64,000 bases of DNA from Pseudonocardia pini (GTDB lineage: Bacteria; Actinomycetota; Actinomycetes; Mycobacteriales; Pseudonocardiaceae). The notes beneath the pieces were generated by a model, which worked only from the letters and a program-made list of their open reading frames with translations, ran no database searches and was not told where the DNA came from. This document shows, piece after piece, positions 8,161-17,108 of the stretch (positions within the stretch are counted from its first letter, which is position 1; each line of letters begins with the position of its first letter). Made by a program: the position numbers and the translations under genes. The stretch spans positions 1 to 64,000 of the forward strand of contig NZ_JACBXB010000001.1 of the NCBI RefSeq assembly GCF_013870575.1, written 5' to 3'.

Positions 8161-9144
8161 TCAGCCGTCGAGCGGGACGCCCAGCGCCTTCCCCAGCACC
8201 GCGACCCGCTCGGCCGCCTCCCTGCGGGAGATCGCGGCGGGGAGGAGGCCGGAGCCGTGGAAGGTGCCCGGGAAGAGGTGCAGCTCGACCGGGACACCTG
8301 CCGCCTGCAGGGCGAGCGCGTAGGCGATCCCCTCGTCGCGGAGGGGGTCGAGCGCCATCACCGAGACGTAGGCGGGTGGCAGTCCGGTGAGATCGGTGGC
8401 GCGGGCGGGGGCGGCGTGGGGCGAGACGTCCGCGGCGCCGCGTCGGCCCGCACCGAGGTAGGCCTCCCAGCTCAGCTCAGCCGCCTCTCGGGTCCACATC
8501 GGAGTATCGACGAAGGCCCGGGCGCTCGGGGTCTCGACGCGGTCGTCGAGCTCGGGGATGGACAGGAACTGGAAGGCGGGGGCCGGGCCGCCGCGGTCCC
8601 GCAGCCGGAGAGCGAGCGCGGCGCACAGTCCCGCGCCCGCGCTGGAACCGTGGAGCGCGAGGCGCCTGGGGTCGATGTCGGGCTGGTCGACGAGCCAGCG
8701 GAAGGCGGCCTCGCAGTCGTCGAGCGCGGCCGGGTAGGGGTGCTCGGGCGCGAGCCGGTAGTCCACGCTCACCACGGTCACGCCGAGCGCGCGGACGAGG
8801 GCGACGTTCACGGCGTCCCCGTCCCGCGCCTCGCCGCAGACGAAACCGCCGCCGTGGACGTCGAGCACTGCGGCCGGGACGCCACCCCCGGCGGGCCGCA
8901 GGACCCGCACCGAGACCGCCCCGGGGATCTCGCGGGTCTCGATCGCGACGCCACTGGCGTCCGGCGCGGGCAGCGCGGCGAACGTACGGCGCAGGACGTA
9001 CCGCGCCCGCTCCGGGTCCCGAAGGTCGGCGGGACGCAGCCGCGGAGCGAGGGGGGCGAGCTCGGGATCCACCGGAGAGTGAGTCTTGATTCTCTGCTTG
9101 GCGACCGGCATCGCCGGGTCCGAGCTGGTCTCTATGCCAGTCAC
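8161..9144 (-). CDS. Alpha/beta hydrolase, hormone-sensitive-lipase-type esterase
   Basis: Cytoplasmic carboxylesterase of the HSL (bacterial family IV) group, about 327 residues. The oxyanion-hole motif HGGGFVCG, the nucleophile elbow GSSAGAG, an acidic residue in ALDPLRDEG and the histidine in FPGTFHGS make a complete catalytic triad. The GTG at 9144 is chosen because a TATCGT -10 lies seven bases upstream (leaderless arrangement) and the next ATG (9111) has no ribosome-binding site; starting at 9111 gives 316 residues. It diverges from the FadD at 9189 across a perfect 14-bp palindrome. It probably frees acids or alcohols from esters for the adjacent CoA ligase (inference). Confidence 0.88.
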   Translation of the reverse strand: MTGIETSSDPAMPVAKQRIKTHSPVDPELAPLAPRLRPADLRDPERARYVLRRTFAALPAPDASGVAIETREIPGAVSVRVLRPAGGGVPAAVLDVHGGGFVCGEARDGDAVNVALVRALGVTVVSVDYRLAPEHPYPAALDDCEAAFRWLVDQPDIDPRRLALHGSSAGAGLCAALALRLRDRGGPAPAFQFLSIPELDDRVETPSARAFVDTPMWTREAAELSWEAYLGAGRRGAADVSPHAAPARATDLTGLPPAYVSVMALDPLRDEGIAYALALQAAGVPVELHLFPGTFHGSGLLPAAISRREAAERVAVLGKALGVPLDG

Positions 9145-9149
9145 GTGAA

Positions 9150-9163
9150 GGACGATATCGTCC
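9150..9163. promoter_or_regulatory. Perfect 14-bp palindrome between divergent genes
   Basis: GGACGATATCGTCC is an exact palindrome in the 44-bp gap between the esterase start (9144) and the FadD start (9189). It contains a TATCGT -10-like hexamer on both strands. Likely an operator controlling both genes; the regulator is not encoded next to it. Confidence 0.65.
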
Positions 9164-9188
9164 CTGGCAGTACTCAGGAAGGACGACG

Positions 9189-10736
9189 ATGTACCTGACC
9201 CAGGCCCTGCACCGCGCCGAGCAACAGACTCCCGACCTCGCCGCCACCGTCTGCGGGGACCGGGTGCGGACGTGGCGGGAGTGTCACGACCGGGTCGCCC
9301 GGCTGGCGGCCGCATTCCGGGCACGGGGCGTCCGAGCCGGTGACCGGGTCGGCATCCTCGCCCTCAACTCCGACGACTACCACGACGTGCAGCTCGCGGT
9401 GCCCTGGGCGGACGCGGTGACCGTCCCGGTCAACACACGCTGGAGCGCCCAGGAGATCGCCTTCTCGCTCGAGGACTCCGGCACCGGGCTGCTCGTGGTC
9501 GACGACGCCTTCGCCGGGCTCGTCGAGCGGGTGCGCGAGCTCGCGCCGGGCGTGCACACCTATGTCCACTCGGGCACCGGGCCCCGCCCCGAGGGAGCCC
9601 TCGGACTGGAGGAGCTCGTCGCGGCGCACGAGCCGGTCGAGGACGCCCGACGCGGCGGCGACAGCCTCGCCGCGATCTACTACACCGGCGGCACCACCGG
9701 TACGCCGAAGGGCGTGATGCTCAGCCACACCAACCTGGTCACCGCCGCGCTCGGTGCCGCCGCCACCGGCGAGTTCATGACCCCGGGCGGCAGGCTGCTG
9801 CACAGCGCCCCGATGTTCCACCTGGCCGACGGGGCGGGCTGGATCGCCCGCAACCTCGTGGGCGGGACCCACGTCGTCCTCCCGGCGTTCACCCCGGCCG
9901 CCGTCGCGGACGCGGTCGAACGGCACCGGATCACCGACATGTTCCTGGCGCCCACGATGATCCAGATGTTCGTGGACTCCCCGGAGGCCCGGGAGAAGGA
10001 CCTCTCCAGCCTGCAGCACCTGCTCTACGGCGCCTCCCCCATCTCGGAGGCCGTGCTCGCCCGGACCATGGCGCTGCTGCCCCGCGTCCGGCTGCTGCAG
10101 GCCTACGGGATGACCGAGCTCTCCCCCAGCACCACGATCCTGACCTGCGACGACCATCTCAAGGACGGGCTGCGGCGGTCGGCGGGTCGCGCGGTGCCCT
10201 ACGCCGAGGTCCGGATCGTCGACACCGCCGACCACGAGGTCCCGCGCGGCACGGTCGGCGAGATCGTCGCCCGGGGCCCCCACGTGATGCTGGGGTACTG
10301 GAACCGCCCCGAGGAGACCGCCGCCGCGGTACGGGACGGCTGGATGCACACCGGGGACGGGGGCTACATGGACGACGCCGGCTACGTCTTCGTCGTCGAC
10401 CGGATCAAGGACATGATCGTGTCCGGGGGCGAGAACGTGTACTCGGCGGAGGTGGAGAACGCGCTGGCCCAGCACCCGGCGATCGCCGCCTGCGCGGTGA
10501 TCGGGGTGCCCGACGCGGAGTGGGGCGAGCGGGTGCACGCCGTCGTCGTCCTGCAGGAGGGGGCCACCGTCGCGGACGGGGAGCTGCGAGAGCACTGTGC
10601 CGGGTTGATCGCCCGGTACAAGGCGCCGCGCACCGTCGACGTCGTGGACGCCCTGCCGCTCACCCCCGCCGCGAAGGTGAACAAGCGGGCGCTGCGGGCG
10701 CGGTACTGGGACGGGGCGGCCCGGGGGGTGTCGTGA
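9189..10736 (+). CDS. Acyl-CoA synthetase (FadD family, medium/long-chain)
   Basis: 515-residue adenylate-forming CoA ligase. Motifs: P-loop YTGGTTGTPKGVMLSHTN (GG in place of SG, a frequent variant), YGMTELSP, the hinge VDRIKDMIVSGGENVYSAEVE and the lysine segment LTPAAKVNKRALR. All catalytic positions are kept. ATG is preceded by AGGAAGG. Divergent from the esterase at 9144, with which it probably shares the palindromic operator. Its last 24 bases are part of the terminator stem. The sequence resembles short- or medium-chain and aryl CoA ligases more than FadD15. Substrate unknown. Confidence 0.92.
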   Translation: MYLTQALHRAEQQTPDLAATVCGDRVRTWRECHDRVARLAAAFRARGVRAGDRVGILALNSDDYHDVQLAVPWADAVTVPVNTRWSAQEIAFSLEDSGTGLLVVDDAFAGLVERVRELAPGVHTYVHSGTGPRPEGALGLEELVAAHEPVEDARRGGDSLAAIYYTGGTTGTPKGVMLSHTNLVTAALGAAATGEFMTPGGRLLHSAPMFHLADGAGWIARNLVGGTHVVLPAFTPAAVADAVERHRITDMFLAPTMIQMFVDSPEAREKDLSSLQHLLYGASPISEAVLARTMALLPRVRLLQAYGMTELSPSTTILTCDDHLKDGLRRSAGRAVPYAEVRIVDTADHEVPRGTVGEIVARGPHVMLGYWNRPEETAAAVRDGWMHTGDGGYMDDAGYVFVVDRIKDMIVSGGENVYSAEVENALAQHPAIAACAVIGVPDAEWGERVHAVVVLQEGATVADGELREHCAGLIARYKAPRTVDVVDALPLTPAAKVNKRALRARYWDGAARGVS

Positions 10737-10750
10737 CCCCGGGCCGCCCC
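10713..10750. terminator. Terminator hairpin overlapping the FadD stop codon
   Basis: A perfect 14-bp inverted repeat, GGGGCGGCCCGGGG (10713-10726), 10-nt loop holding the TGA stop, then CCCCGGGCCGCCCC (10737-10750). It separates convergent genes ending at 10736 and 10756 and should end both transcripts. Confidence 0.78.
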
Positions 10751-10755
10751 GGGTC

Positions 10756-12696
10756 TCACTCGGCCGCGGCGGGGACCGCGGCCGGGGTGGTACGGAAGTC
10801 GGCGGGATCGGGGGCGGCCGTCATCGTCCAGTACCGCAGCACCGGCCAGGGCGCGTTGGTGACGACCCGGCCGGTGGCGTTGCGGTAGTAGTTGTCCACG
10901 CCGTCGATCCCGTAGACCATCTGGGCGTTCGCCTCGTCGAGCTCGCGGTTGTAGGCCTCGAACGGCTCCTGCCGCACCTCGACGGCGCCGACGCCCGCGC
11001 GCACCATCCCCACGAGGGTCTCGGTGACGTACTTGGCCTGGGCCTCGGCGATCGTGATCCAGCTGCCGCCCGGCGGGTTCGTGTTGGGGCCGTAGAGGAA
11101 GAACAGGTTCGGGAAGCCCGGCGCGGTGATGCCCAGGTGCGCACGGCCGTCCTCGTCCGCCCACTCGCGGCGCAGCTCGCGCCCCTCCCGGCCGGTGATC
11201 TCCAGCGGCGCGAGGAACCGCTGCTGGTGGAAGCCCGTGCAGAGGATGACCACGTCCACCTCGACCTCGGTGCCCGCGCTCGTCACGATCCCCTTCGGGG
11301 TGTACCCGGCGAGCCCCTCGGTGAGCAGCTGGACGTGGGGCTTGCGGAGTGCGGCGAACCAGCCGTTGTCCAGCAGCAGCCGCTTGCCGAGCACTGGGTA
11401 GTCCGGCAGGGACTTCTCGACGAGGTCCTCGCGGCCGTCGAGCTGCATCCTCAGGTACCCGGTGAAGAGCTTGCGGAAGGCGTCGGACAGCCCGTTGACG
11501 GAGTTCCTCCCCCGGTCCCACCCGGGGTCGACGACCTGCGCCGGGTACAGCCGCTCGGTGTAGAGCCAGTACAGCCGGAAGCGGTACCAGCCCCGGTAGT
11601 AGGGCACGTGGTCGAACAGCCAGTGCTGATCCGGCGGCACCGGGCGGAAGTAGTACTCGTTGGGCGCCACCCACTGCGGCGCCCGCTGCAGCACGGTCAG
11701 CTCCGCGACCTCGTCGACGACCGCGCTCACGACCTGCATCGCGCTGGCGCCCGCACCCACCACCGCGACGCGCTTGCCTGCGAGGTCGACCCCGTCGGGC
11801 CACTGTGCGGAGTGGAAGACCTCACCGGCGAAGTCCTCGCGCCCCGACAGCTCCGGGATGCGCGGCCGGTTGTGCAGGCCGACGGCGGTCACCACGGCGG
11901 CGGCGTGCAGGGTCGCCCGGGTCCCGGAGCCGTCCACGGTGGACACCTGCCAGCGCTGGGCCGCCTCGTCCCACTCCGCGGACTGGACCTCCACGCCGAA
12001 CCGGATCGAGCGACGGACGTCGAAACGGTCGGCCAGGTCGGCGAAGTAGGCGGAGATCTCGTCCCGGCGGGAGAAGTGCTCCGACCAGTTGTGCGGCGCG
12101 AACGACACGGAGTAGAGGTTCGACGGGATGTCCACGCGCGCCCCGGGATAGCGGTTCTCCCACCAGGTCCCGCCGACCTCGGAGTTCTTCTCCAGCACCG
12201 TGAACGGGATCCCCGCCCGGCGCAGGTCGATCGCCGCCAGCAGGCCGGACACCCCGGCGCCGACCACCACGACCGGGAACTCGCGACCGGAGTCCGCCAG
12301 CCGCGAGGACACGTCCTCCGGCACGTACGGTCGGATCCCCGCCTGCTCGGCGACGAGCGGCGCGTACGCCGGGTCCACCCGCTCCCCCATGGTCGTGCTC
12401 ATCAGCCGCGCCATGACCTCGTCGGACGGGTCCGGCACAGCTGCGGGGGTACCGCGGTGCCAGGCCAGGACCGCCGCGACCGCCGCCTCCCGGACCACCG
12501 CCTGCCGCTCCGGATCGAGGCCGCCGTCGTTGAGCTCCTCGAAGCCCTTGGTGCGGGCGGGCCGATAGTCCTCGGACACCCAGCGGTCCTCGCCGGTCAG
12601 CTGGTGGAGCACCGAGAGCAGGGTGGGGATGTTGCCCGCCTGCTCGACGGCGGCCCGCAGCCGCTGGGCGTCGAGGGCGGGATCGGGGATCGTCAC
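10756..12696 (-). CDS. Baeyer-Villiger monooxygenase with N-terminal extension (HAPMO-like)
   Basis: FAD/NADPH monooxygenase of 646 residues. An extra N-terminal domain of about 140 residues precedes the FAD site GAGVSG (146-151); this layout is known from 4-hydroxyacetophenone monooxygenase. GGTWWENRYPGARVD, the BVMO fingerprint FAGEVFHSAQWPDG and a second Rossmann motif GAGASAM follow. The GTG start has a strong GAAGGAGG site; the upstream ATG at 12729 overlaps the previous stop but lacks one. Third gene of an operon after an acyl-CoA dehydrogenase and a luciferase-like oxidoreductase. The N-terminal domain is shared with the BVMO at 35381 (both carry LTGEDRWVS), so the two are paralogues. 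Confidence 0.93.
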   Translation of the reverse strand: MTIPDPALDAQRLRAAVEQAGNIPTLLSVLHQLTGEDRWVSEDYRPARTKGFEELNDGGLDPERQAVVREAAVAAVLAWHRGTPAAVPDPSDEVMARLMSTTMGERVDPAYAPLVAEQAGIRPYVPEDVSSRLADSGREFPVVVVGAGVSGLLAAIDLRRAGIPFTVLEKNSEVGGTWWENRYPGARVDIPSNLYSVSFAPHNWSEHFSRRDEISAYFADLADRFDVRRSIRFGVEVQSAEWDEAAQRWQVSTVDGSGTRATLHAAAVVTAVGLHNRPRIPELSGREDFAGEVFHSAQWPDGVDLAGKRVAVVGAGASAMQVVSAVVDEVAELTVLQRAPQWVAPNEYYFRPVPPDQHWLFDHVPYYRGWYRFRLYWLYTERLYPAQVVDPGWDRGRNSVNGLSDAFRKLFTGYLRMQLDGREDLVEKSLPDYPVLGKRLLLDNGWFAALRKPHVQLLTEGLAGYTPKGIVTSAGTEVEVDVVILCTGFHQQRFLAPLEITGREGRELRREWADEDGRAHLGITAPGFPNLFFLYGPNTNPPGGSWITIAEAQAKYVTETLVGMVRAGVGAVEVRQEPFEAYNRELDEANAQMVYGIDGVDNYYRNATGRVVTNAPWPVLRYWTMTAAPDPADFRTTPAAVPAAAE

Positions 12697-12725
12697 GGGG
12701 TCCTCCTTCGCTCGGGGTGGGCCGC

Positions 12726-13766
12726 TCATCCGGCCAGGTCGCGCAGCGTCTCGATGTCACGCAACCGCGTGCTGTGGTCCGGGGCCAGCGGCGACAGGTT
12801 CACCAGCGTGACTCCGGCCTCGGCGAAGGCGGCCAGCCGCTCCGCCACCGCGCCCCGCGGCCCGACCAGTGAGGTGGCGTCCACCAGCTCCTGGGGCACC
12901 GCCGCGGCGGCCTCGGCTGCCTTGCCGCTGAGGAAGAGGTCCTGGATGACGCGCGCCTGCTCCGGGTAGCCGTAGCGGACCGCGAGGTCGTTGTAGAAGT
13001 TCTTCCCGCGCGAACCCATTCCGCCGATGTAGAGCGCGAGCTGCGCCCGCACGGCACCCTCGAGGTGGGCGACGTCGTCGCCGATGGCCGTGGGGACCCG
13101 CACGACGATGTCCAGGGACCCCAGCTCCTCCGCCCGCTTCGCCCGGCCCTCGGCCAGGGCCTCCCCCCAGACGGCAGCGGCTCGGCCAGGGTGGAAGAAG
13201 ATCGGCTCCCAGCCCTCGGCGACCTCCGCGGCGAGGGCGGCGTTGCGCGGGCCGGTGCCCGCGATCGTGATCGGGATGCGGTCGCGCACCGGCCGGTTGA
13301 TCAGCTTGAGCGGCTTGCCCTCGCCGCTCCCCACGCCGGCGGGCAGCGGCACCTGGTAGCGCCTGCCCTGGTGGACCACCTTCTCCCGCCGCCAGACCGC
13401 GCGGCACACGTCGACCGTCTCGCGGGTGCGACCCAGCGGGGCGTCGTACAGGACGCCGTGGAAGCCCTCGATCACCTGTGGGCCCGACGCGCCGATGCCC
13501 AGCCGGAACCGACCGTCCGAGGCGTAGTCGAGGCCCGCCGCGGTCATCGCGGTCATCGTGGGGGTGCGCGAGAAGAGCGGCAGGATGCCGGTGGCCAGCT
13601 CGACCGTGCGGGTGCGCGCGGCCAGGTAGCCGAGCTGGCTGACGGCGTCGAACGTGTAGGCCTCGCCCACCGTGACCGACTCCAGGCCCGCGGCCTCGTA
13701 CTCGGCGACCTCGGTGGCGAGCTCCGCCATGGGCCGCCCGTAGTCCAGCATCAGTCCGATTCGCAT
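12726..13766 (-). CDS. LLM-class (probably F420-dependent) oxidoreductase
   Basis: Luciferase-like TIM-barrel protein of 346 residues beginning MRIGLMLDYGRPM. The segments TRTVELATGILPLFSRTPTM and FRLGIGASGPQVIEGFHG match actinobacterial F420-type LLM enzymes rather than FMN luciferases. It sits 29 bp after the acyl-CoA dehydrogenase and 29 bp before the BVMO start, so it is co-transcribed with them. It likely oxidises or reduces an alcohol/ketone or enone of the same pathway (inference). Cofactor choice cannot be settled from sequence alone. Confidence 0.88.
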   Translation of the reverse strand: MRIGLMLDYGRPMAELATEVAEYEAAGLESVTVGEAYTFDAVSQLGYLAARTRTVELATGILPLFSRTPTMTAMTAAGLDYASDGRFRLGIGASGPQVIEGFHGVLYDAPLGRTRETVDVCRAVWRREKVVHQGRRYQVPLPAGVGSGEGKPLKLINRPVRDRIPITIAGTGPRNAALAAEVAEGWEPIFFHPGRAAAVWGEALAEGRAKRAEELGSLDIVVRVPTAIGDDVAHLEGAVRAQLALYIGGMGSRGKNFYNDLAVRYGYPEQARVIQDLFLSGKAAEAAAAVPQELVDATSLVGPRGAVAERLAAFAEAGVTLVNLSPLAPDHSTRLRDIETLRDLAG

Positions 13767-13795
13767 GTCCGCGCTCTCCGTCGTGGTCGCCGGTC

Positions 13796-14947
13796 TCAGA
13801 GCCCCAGGCCCCGGCCGACGACCTCCTTCATGATCTCGGTGGTCCCGCCGTAGATGCGGGTGATCCGGGCGTCCGCGTACGCCTTGGCGATCGGGTACTC
13901 GAGCATGTAGCCGTATCCGCCGTGCAGCTGCAGACAACGGTCCACCACCCGCCCCTGCAGCTCGGTGCACCACCACTTCGCCTGCGCCGCCTCCTCCGCG
14001 CTCAGCTCGCCGCGGACGTGGGCGCGCACGCAGTCGTCCACGAAGCTCTGCGCCACCGCCACCTCGGTCGCGATCTCGGCGAGCACGAACCTGGAGTTCT
14101 GGAAGCTGCCGATGGGGCGCCCGAAGGCCTTGCGCTGCTTCACGTACCCGAGCGTCTGGTCCAGCGCCGCGCGCGCCGCGGCGACCGCGAGCACCGCGAT
14201 GGACAGCCGTTCCTGGGGCAGGTTCGCCACGAGCTGGACGAAGGCGCCACCCTCCTCGCCGAGCAGGTTCACCTCGGGGACCCGGACGCCGTCGAACGCG
14301 AGCTCGGCGGTGTCCTGCGCGTGTTGGCCCAGCTTGTCCAGGTTGCGACCGCGAGTGAAACCGGGCATCCCCCGTTCCAGGACCAGCAGACTCAGCCCGC
14401 CGTGGCGCGACGACCGGTCGGTGCGGACCACCGTGATCACCAGGTCCGCGTTGATCCCGTTGGTGATGAAGGTCTTCGCCCCGTCGACGACGTAGGCCCC
14501 GCCCTCGCGGCGCGCGGACGTCCGGATCCCCGTGAGGTCGGAGCCCGTGCCCGGCTCGGTCATCGCGATGGCGGCGACGAGCTCGCCGGACGCGAGGCCC
14601 GGCAACCACCGCTCGCGCTGTTCCGCCGTGGCCAGCGCGAGCACGTAGGGCAGGCAGATGTCGTTGTGCGTGGCCAGGCCGAGCCCGGCCCCGCTGATCC
14701 CGCCCGCGCCGATCTCCTCGGCGACGACGGCGCTGAACCGGAAGTCCGGGACTCCGCCGCCGCCGTACTCCGCGGGGACGGCCATGCCGACGAAGCCCGC
14801 CTCGCCCGCCGCCGCGAAGAGCTCGCGCGGCACGATGCCCGCCGCCTCCCACTCCGCGAGGTGCGGGGTGATCTCGGCCCGCACGAAGGCCCGAAACGCC
14901 GCCCGGAAGTCCTCGTGCTCGGTGTCGTAGAGGCTCCGCCGCATCAC
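13796..14947 (-). CDS. Acyl-CoA dehydrogenase (FadE family)
   Basis: FAD-dependent enzyme making 2-enoyl-CoA, about 383 residues. It shows the substrate/FAD-binding AMTEPGTGSDLTGI, KTFITNGINAD, the QHAQDTAELAFDGVRVP strand and the C-terminal IYGGTTEIMKE. The common catalytic Glu of the IYEGT motif is Gly here, as in other YGGT-type FadEs whose base lies on another helix. A GTG at 14947 directly followed by ATG (14944) lies seven bases after a TACTGT -10 box, suggesting a leaderless mRNA. First gene of a three-gene operon. It is closely similar to the enzyme at 41777 (shared LHGGYGYM/LFGGYGYM and TEPGTGSDL blocks). Confidence 0.92.
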   Translation of the reverse strand: MMRRSLYDTEHEDFRAAFRAFVRAEITPHLAEWEAAGIVPRELFAAAGEAGFVGMAVPAEYGGGGVPDFRFSAVVAEEIGAGGISGAGLGLATHNDICLPYVLALATAEQRERWLPGLASGELVAAIAMTEPGTGSDLTGIRTSARREGGAYVVDGAKTFITNGINADLVITVVRTDRSSRHGGLSLLVLERGMPGFTRGRNLDKLGQHAQDTAELAFDGVRVPEVNLLGEEGGAFVQLVANLPQERLSIAVLAVAAARAALDQTLGYVKQRKAFGRPIGSFQNSRFVLAEIATEVAVAQSFVDDCVRAHVRGELSAEEAAQAKWWCTELQGRVVDRCLQLHGGYGYMLEYPIAKAYADARITRIYGGTTEIMKEVVGRGLGL

Positions 14948-14954
14948 GCCGTGA

Positions 14955-14983
14955 ACAGTAGTTACAGCGGTGATCGTCGTCAA
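14955..14983 (-). promoter_or_regulatory. Leaderless-type promoter of the acyl-CoA dehydrogenase operon
   Basis: Minus strand TTGACG (14983-14978), 17-bp spacer, TACTGT (14960-14955), then seven bases to GTG-ATG. A weak dyad, GTGAACA/TAGTTAC (plus strand, 14951-14965), covers the -10 box and resembles, at a distance, the TGAACA-containing sites of the 37-42 kb block. Transcription is expected to begin at the start codon. Confidence 0.6.
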
Positions 14984-15103
14984 CACAGATGTATCCGCAC
15001 GTCAGAGCCTGGTGCGTGAAGAGCGATTCTGTTAGCGTCGCCACAGCTCGGGGATGTGGGCGCGCCGTGCGCGCCTCGCCGGCTCACTCGACATGGAGGT
15101 CAG

Positions 15104-15994
15104 ATGGCCCGATCCGAAGCCCTCGCCCGCGCCGAACGCGTCTACCTGGACGGGTTCCCGTCGAAGGAGGACGCAGGCCTCGACGAGCTGCGCGCCCAGT
15201 ACGACGCGATGCTCCTGCAGTTCCCGCTGCCCGCGGACGCCGTGGTCGGCGACGTGGACGCCGCCGGCGTCCGCATCCGCACGGTCGCCGCGCCCGGTGC
15301 CGCCGCCGGCTCCGTCCTGGTGTGGTTCCACGGCGGCGGGTACGTGCTCGGCAGCCCGGAGGGGTTCAGCGAGCTCGGGTACGCGCTCTCCCGCGCGACC
15401 GGGCGAACCGTCCTGCTGCCGGACTACCGGCTGGCACCGGAGCACAAGTTCCCGGCCGCCGTCGACGACGGCACCGCGACCGTCGAATGGGCGGTCGCGA
15501 CCTACGGCGCCGAGAACGTGGCCGTGGGTGGCGACTCGGCGGGCGGCGGGTTGGCCGTCTCCGCGCTCACCGTTCTGCGAGACCGCGGCGCGGCACTCCC
15601 CGCCGCCGTGGCCGTGGTGTCCCCGCTGGCGGACTTCGCGGCCACCGGCGACAGCATCGACACCAACGCGGACACCGACGTCGCCGTCTCCCGCGGCTCG
15701 ATCGGCAACCTCGCGGCGGGCTACCTGCAGGGCCACGACCCGAACGACCCGCTCGCCTCGCCGATCCACGCCAAGCTCGGCGGCCTCCCGCCGCTGCTGG
15801 TCCTCGCGTCGACCACCGAGGTCCTCGTCGACGACGCCCGCAGGCTGGTCTCCGGGGCCACCGAGGCGGGCGGCACGGCGACCCTGTCCACCTACCCGGA
15901 CATGTGCCACGTCTGGCCGCTGTTCTCCTCCTTCCTCCCCGAGGGCCGCGAGGCGATCGACGAGATCGCCCGGTTCCTCCCCTCCCCCCGCTGA
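15104..15994 (+). CDS. Alpha/beta hydrolase (HSL-type esterase)
   Basis: 296-residue esterase with HGGGYVLG (oxyanion hole), the nucleophile elbow GGDSAGGG, an acid in TTEVLVDDARR and the final His in DMCHVWPLF. Complete triad, so predicted active. GGAGGT lies just before the chosen ATG; an upstream in-frame ATG at 15056 has no such site. First gene of a plus-strand operon with a luciferase-like oxidoreductase and an MFS transporter, divergent from the acyl-CoA dehydrogenase operon across about 155 bp. Probably hydrolyses an ester or lactone made by the monooxygenases (inference). Confidence 0.9.
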   Translation: MARSEALARAERVYLDGFPSKEDAGLDELRAQYDAMLLQFPLPADAVVGDVDAAGVRIRTVAAPGAAAGSVLVWFHGGGYVLGSPEGFSELGYALSRATGRTVLLPDYRLAPEHKFPAAVDDGTATVEWAVATYGAENVAVGGDSAGGGLAVSALTVLRDRGAALPAAVAVVSPLADFAATGDSIDTNADTDVAVSRGSIGNLAAGYLQGHDPNDPLASPIHAKLGGLPPLLVLASTTEVLVDDARRLVSGATEAGGTATLSTYPDMCHVWPLFSSFLPEGREAIDEIARFLPSPR

Positions 15995-16016
15995 CCGACC
16001 GAAAGGACGACGACCG

Positions 16017-17108
16017 GTGAAGGTCACCTACCAGATGTTCTTCTCGAACTCCTCCGGGCAGCTCTCCGACCAGGAGTTCTACGACGCAGAGCTGCGGCTG
16101 GCCGAGCTCGCCGAGCCGCTCGGCTTCGATGGGATCTGGTGCGTGGAGCACCACTTCGACGGCGAGTACTCGATGTGTCCGGACAACCTGATGGTCCTGG
16201 CGCACCTGGCCGCGAAGACCGAGCGGGTCACGCTGACCACCGGCGGGGTGATCCTGCCGTGGAACGACCCGCTTCGCGTCGCGGAGAAGATCACCCTGCT
16301 GGACACACTGTCCGGCGGTCGCGCCCAGCTCGGCGTCGGACGCGGCTTGTCGAAGATCGAGTACGACACGTTCGGGATCGAGATGGGCGAGGCTCGGGAG
16401 CGCTTCGACCAGTCGCTGGCCATCGTGCTCGACGCGCTGCGGGCGGGCACCGTCCGCGCCGACGGGCCGATCTACCGCCAGCCGGAGGCGGACCTGCGGC
16501 CGCGGCCGCAGCGCGACCTGTCTGACTCGGTGGTGAGCATCGCGATGTCCGAGGACTCCCGCACCGCCGCCGCCGACGCGGGACTGGCCATCGCCTCCTT
16601 CGCGCAGTTCCCCACGGAGGAGCACGCCCGCACCATCGGCGAGTACCGGGCCCGGTTCGAGGAGAAGCACAGCAGGCAGGCTCCGCCGCCGGTGATGACC
16701 GACCACATCTACTGCGCCGCGGACGAGGCCGAGGCGGCCGAGGTCTCCCGGGACTACATCACCCGGCACTTCATGCTGACCATGCGGCACTACTCGTTCG
16801 ACAAGGCGGGCCACTTCGACAACCTCAAGGGCTACACCTCCTACGCCGCGATGGCCGACGCCATGCAGGCGGCGGGCAAGCAGGCCGCCGCCGACGGGTA
16901 CGTGGCCGCGCAGATCACCGGCACCCCGCAGCAGATCGTGGACCGCATCCAGGAGCGGGTCGACGCCTTCGGCGACTACGACCAGAACTTCGGCTTCTCC
17001 TACGGCGGCCTCCCGCACGACAAGATCGAGTCCAGCATGCGGCTCTTCGCCGCCGAGGTGCTCCCCGAGCTCGAGCGGCGCGGTCTGCGGGTCTCCACCG
17101 CACGATGA
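16017..17108 (+). CDS. LLM-class flavin-dependent oxidoreductase (luciferase-like)
   Basis: 363-residue luciferase-family monooxygenase. VEHHFDGEYSMCPDN and RAQLGVGRGLSKIEYDTFGI match the FMN-dependent alkanal-monooxygenase branch; the C-terminal GGLPHDKIESSMRLFAAEVLP resembles the ending of the LLM gene at 6915, suggesting common ancestry. GTG start with GAAAGGACGACG upstream. It lies 22 bp after the esterase and overlaps the MFS gene by four bases (ATGA). A separate flavin reductase would be needed and is not seen in this window. Confidence 0.9.
   Translation: MKVTYQMFFSNSSGQLSDQEFYDAELRLAELAEPLGFDGIWCVEHHFDGEYSMCPDNLMVLAHLAAKTERVTLTTGGVILPWNDPLRVAEKITLLDTLSGGRAQLGVGRGLSKIEYDTFGIEMGEARERFDQSLAIVLDALRAGTVRADGPIYRQPEADLRPRPQRDLSDSVVSIAMSEDSRTAAADAGLAIASFAQFPTEEHARTIGEYRARFEEKHSRQAPPPVMTDHIYCAADEAEAAEVSRDYITRHFMLTMRHYSFDKAGHFDNLKGYTSYAAMADAMQAAGKQAAADGYVAAQITGTPQQIVDRIQERVDAFGDYDQNFGFSYGGLPHDKIESSMRLFAAEVLPELERRGLRVSTAR

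Noticed and set aside
12726-15044. Single 772-codon minus-strand frame
   Set aside because: Only the 3' half (from 13766) reads as a luciferase-like protein; the 5' half is an out-of-frame shadow of the acyl-CoA dehydrogenase.
15054-17108. 684-codon frame across esterase and LLM genes
   Set aside because: The part before 16017 is out of frame with a complete esterase; only the GTG at 16017 has a ribosome-binding site and family-like start.
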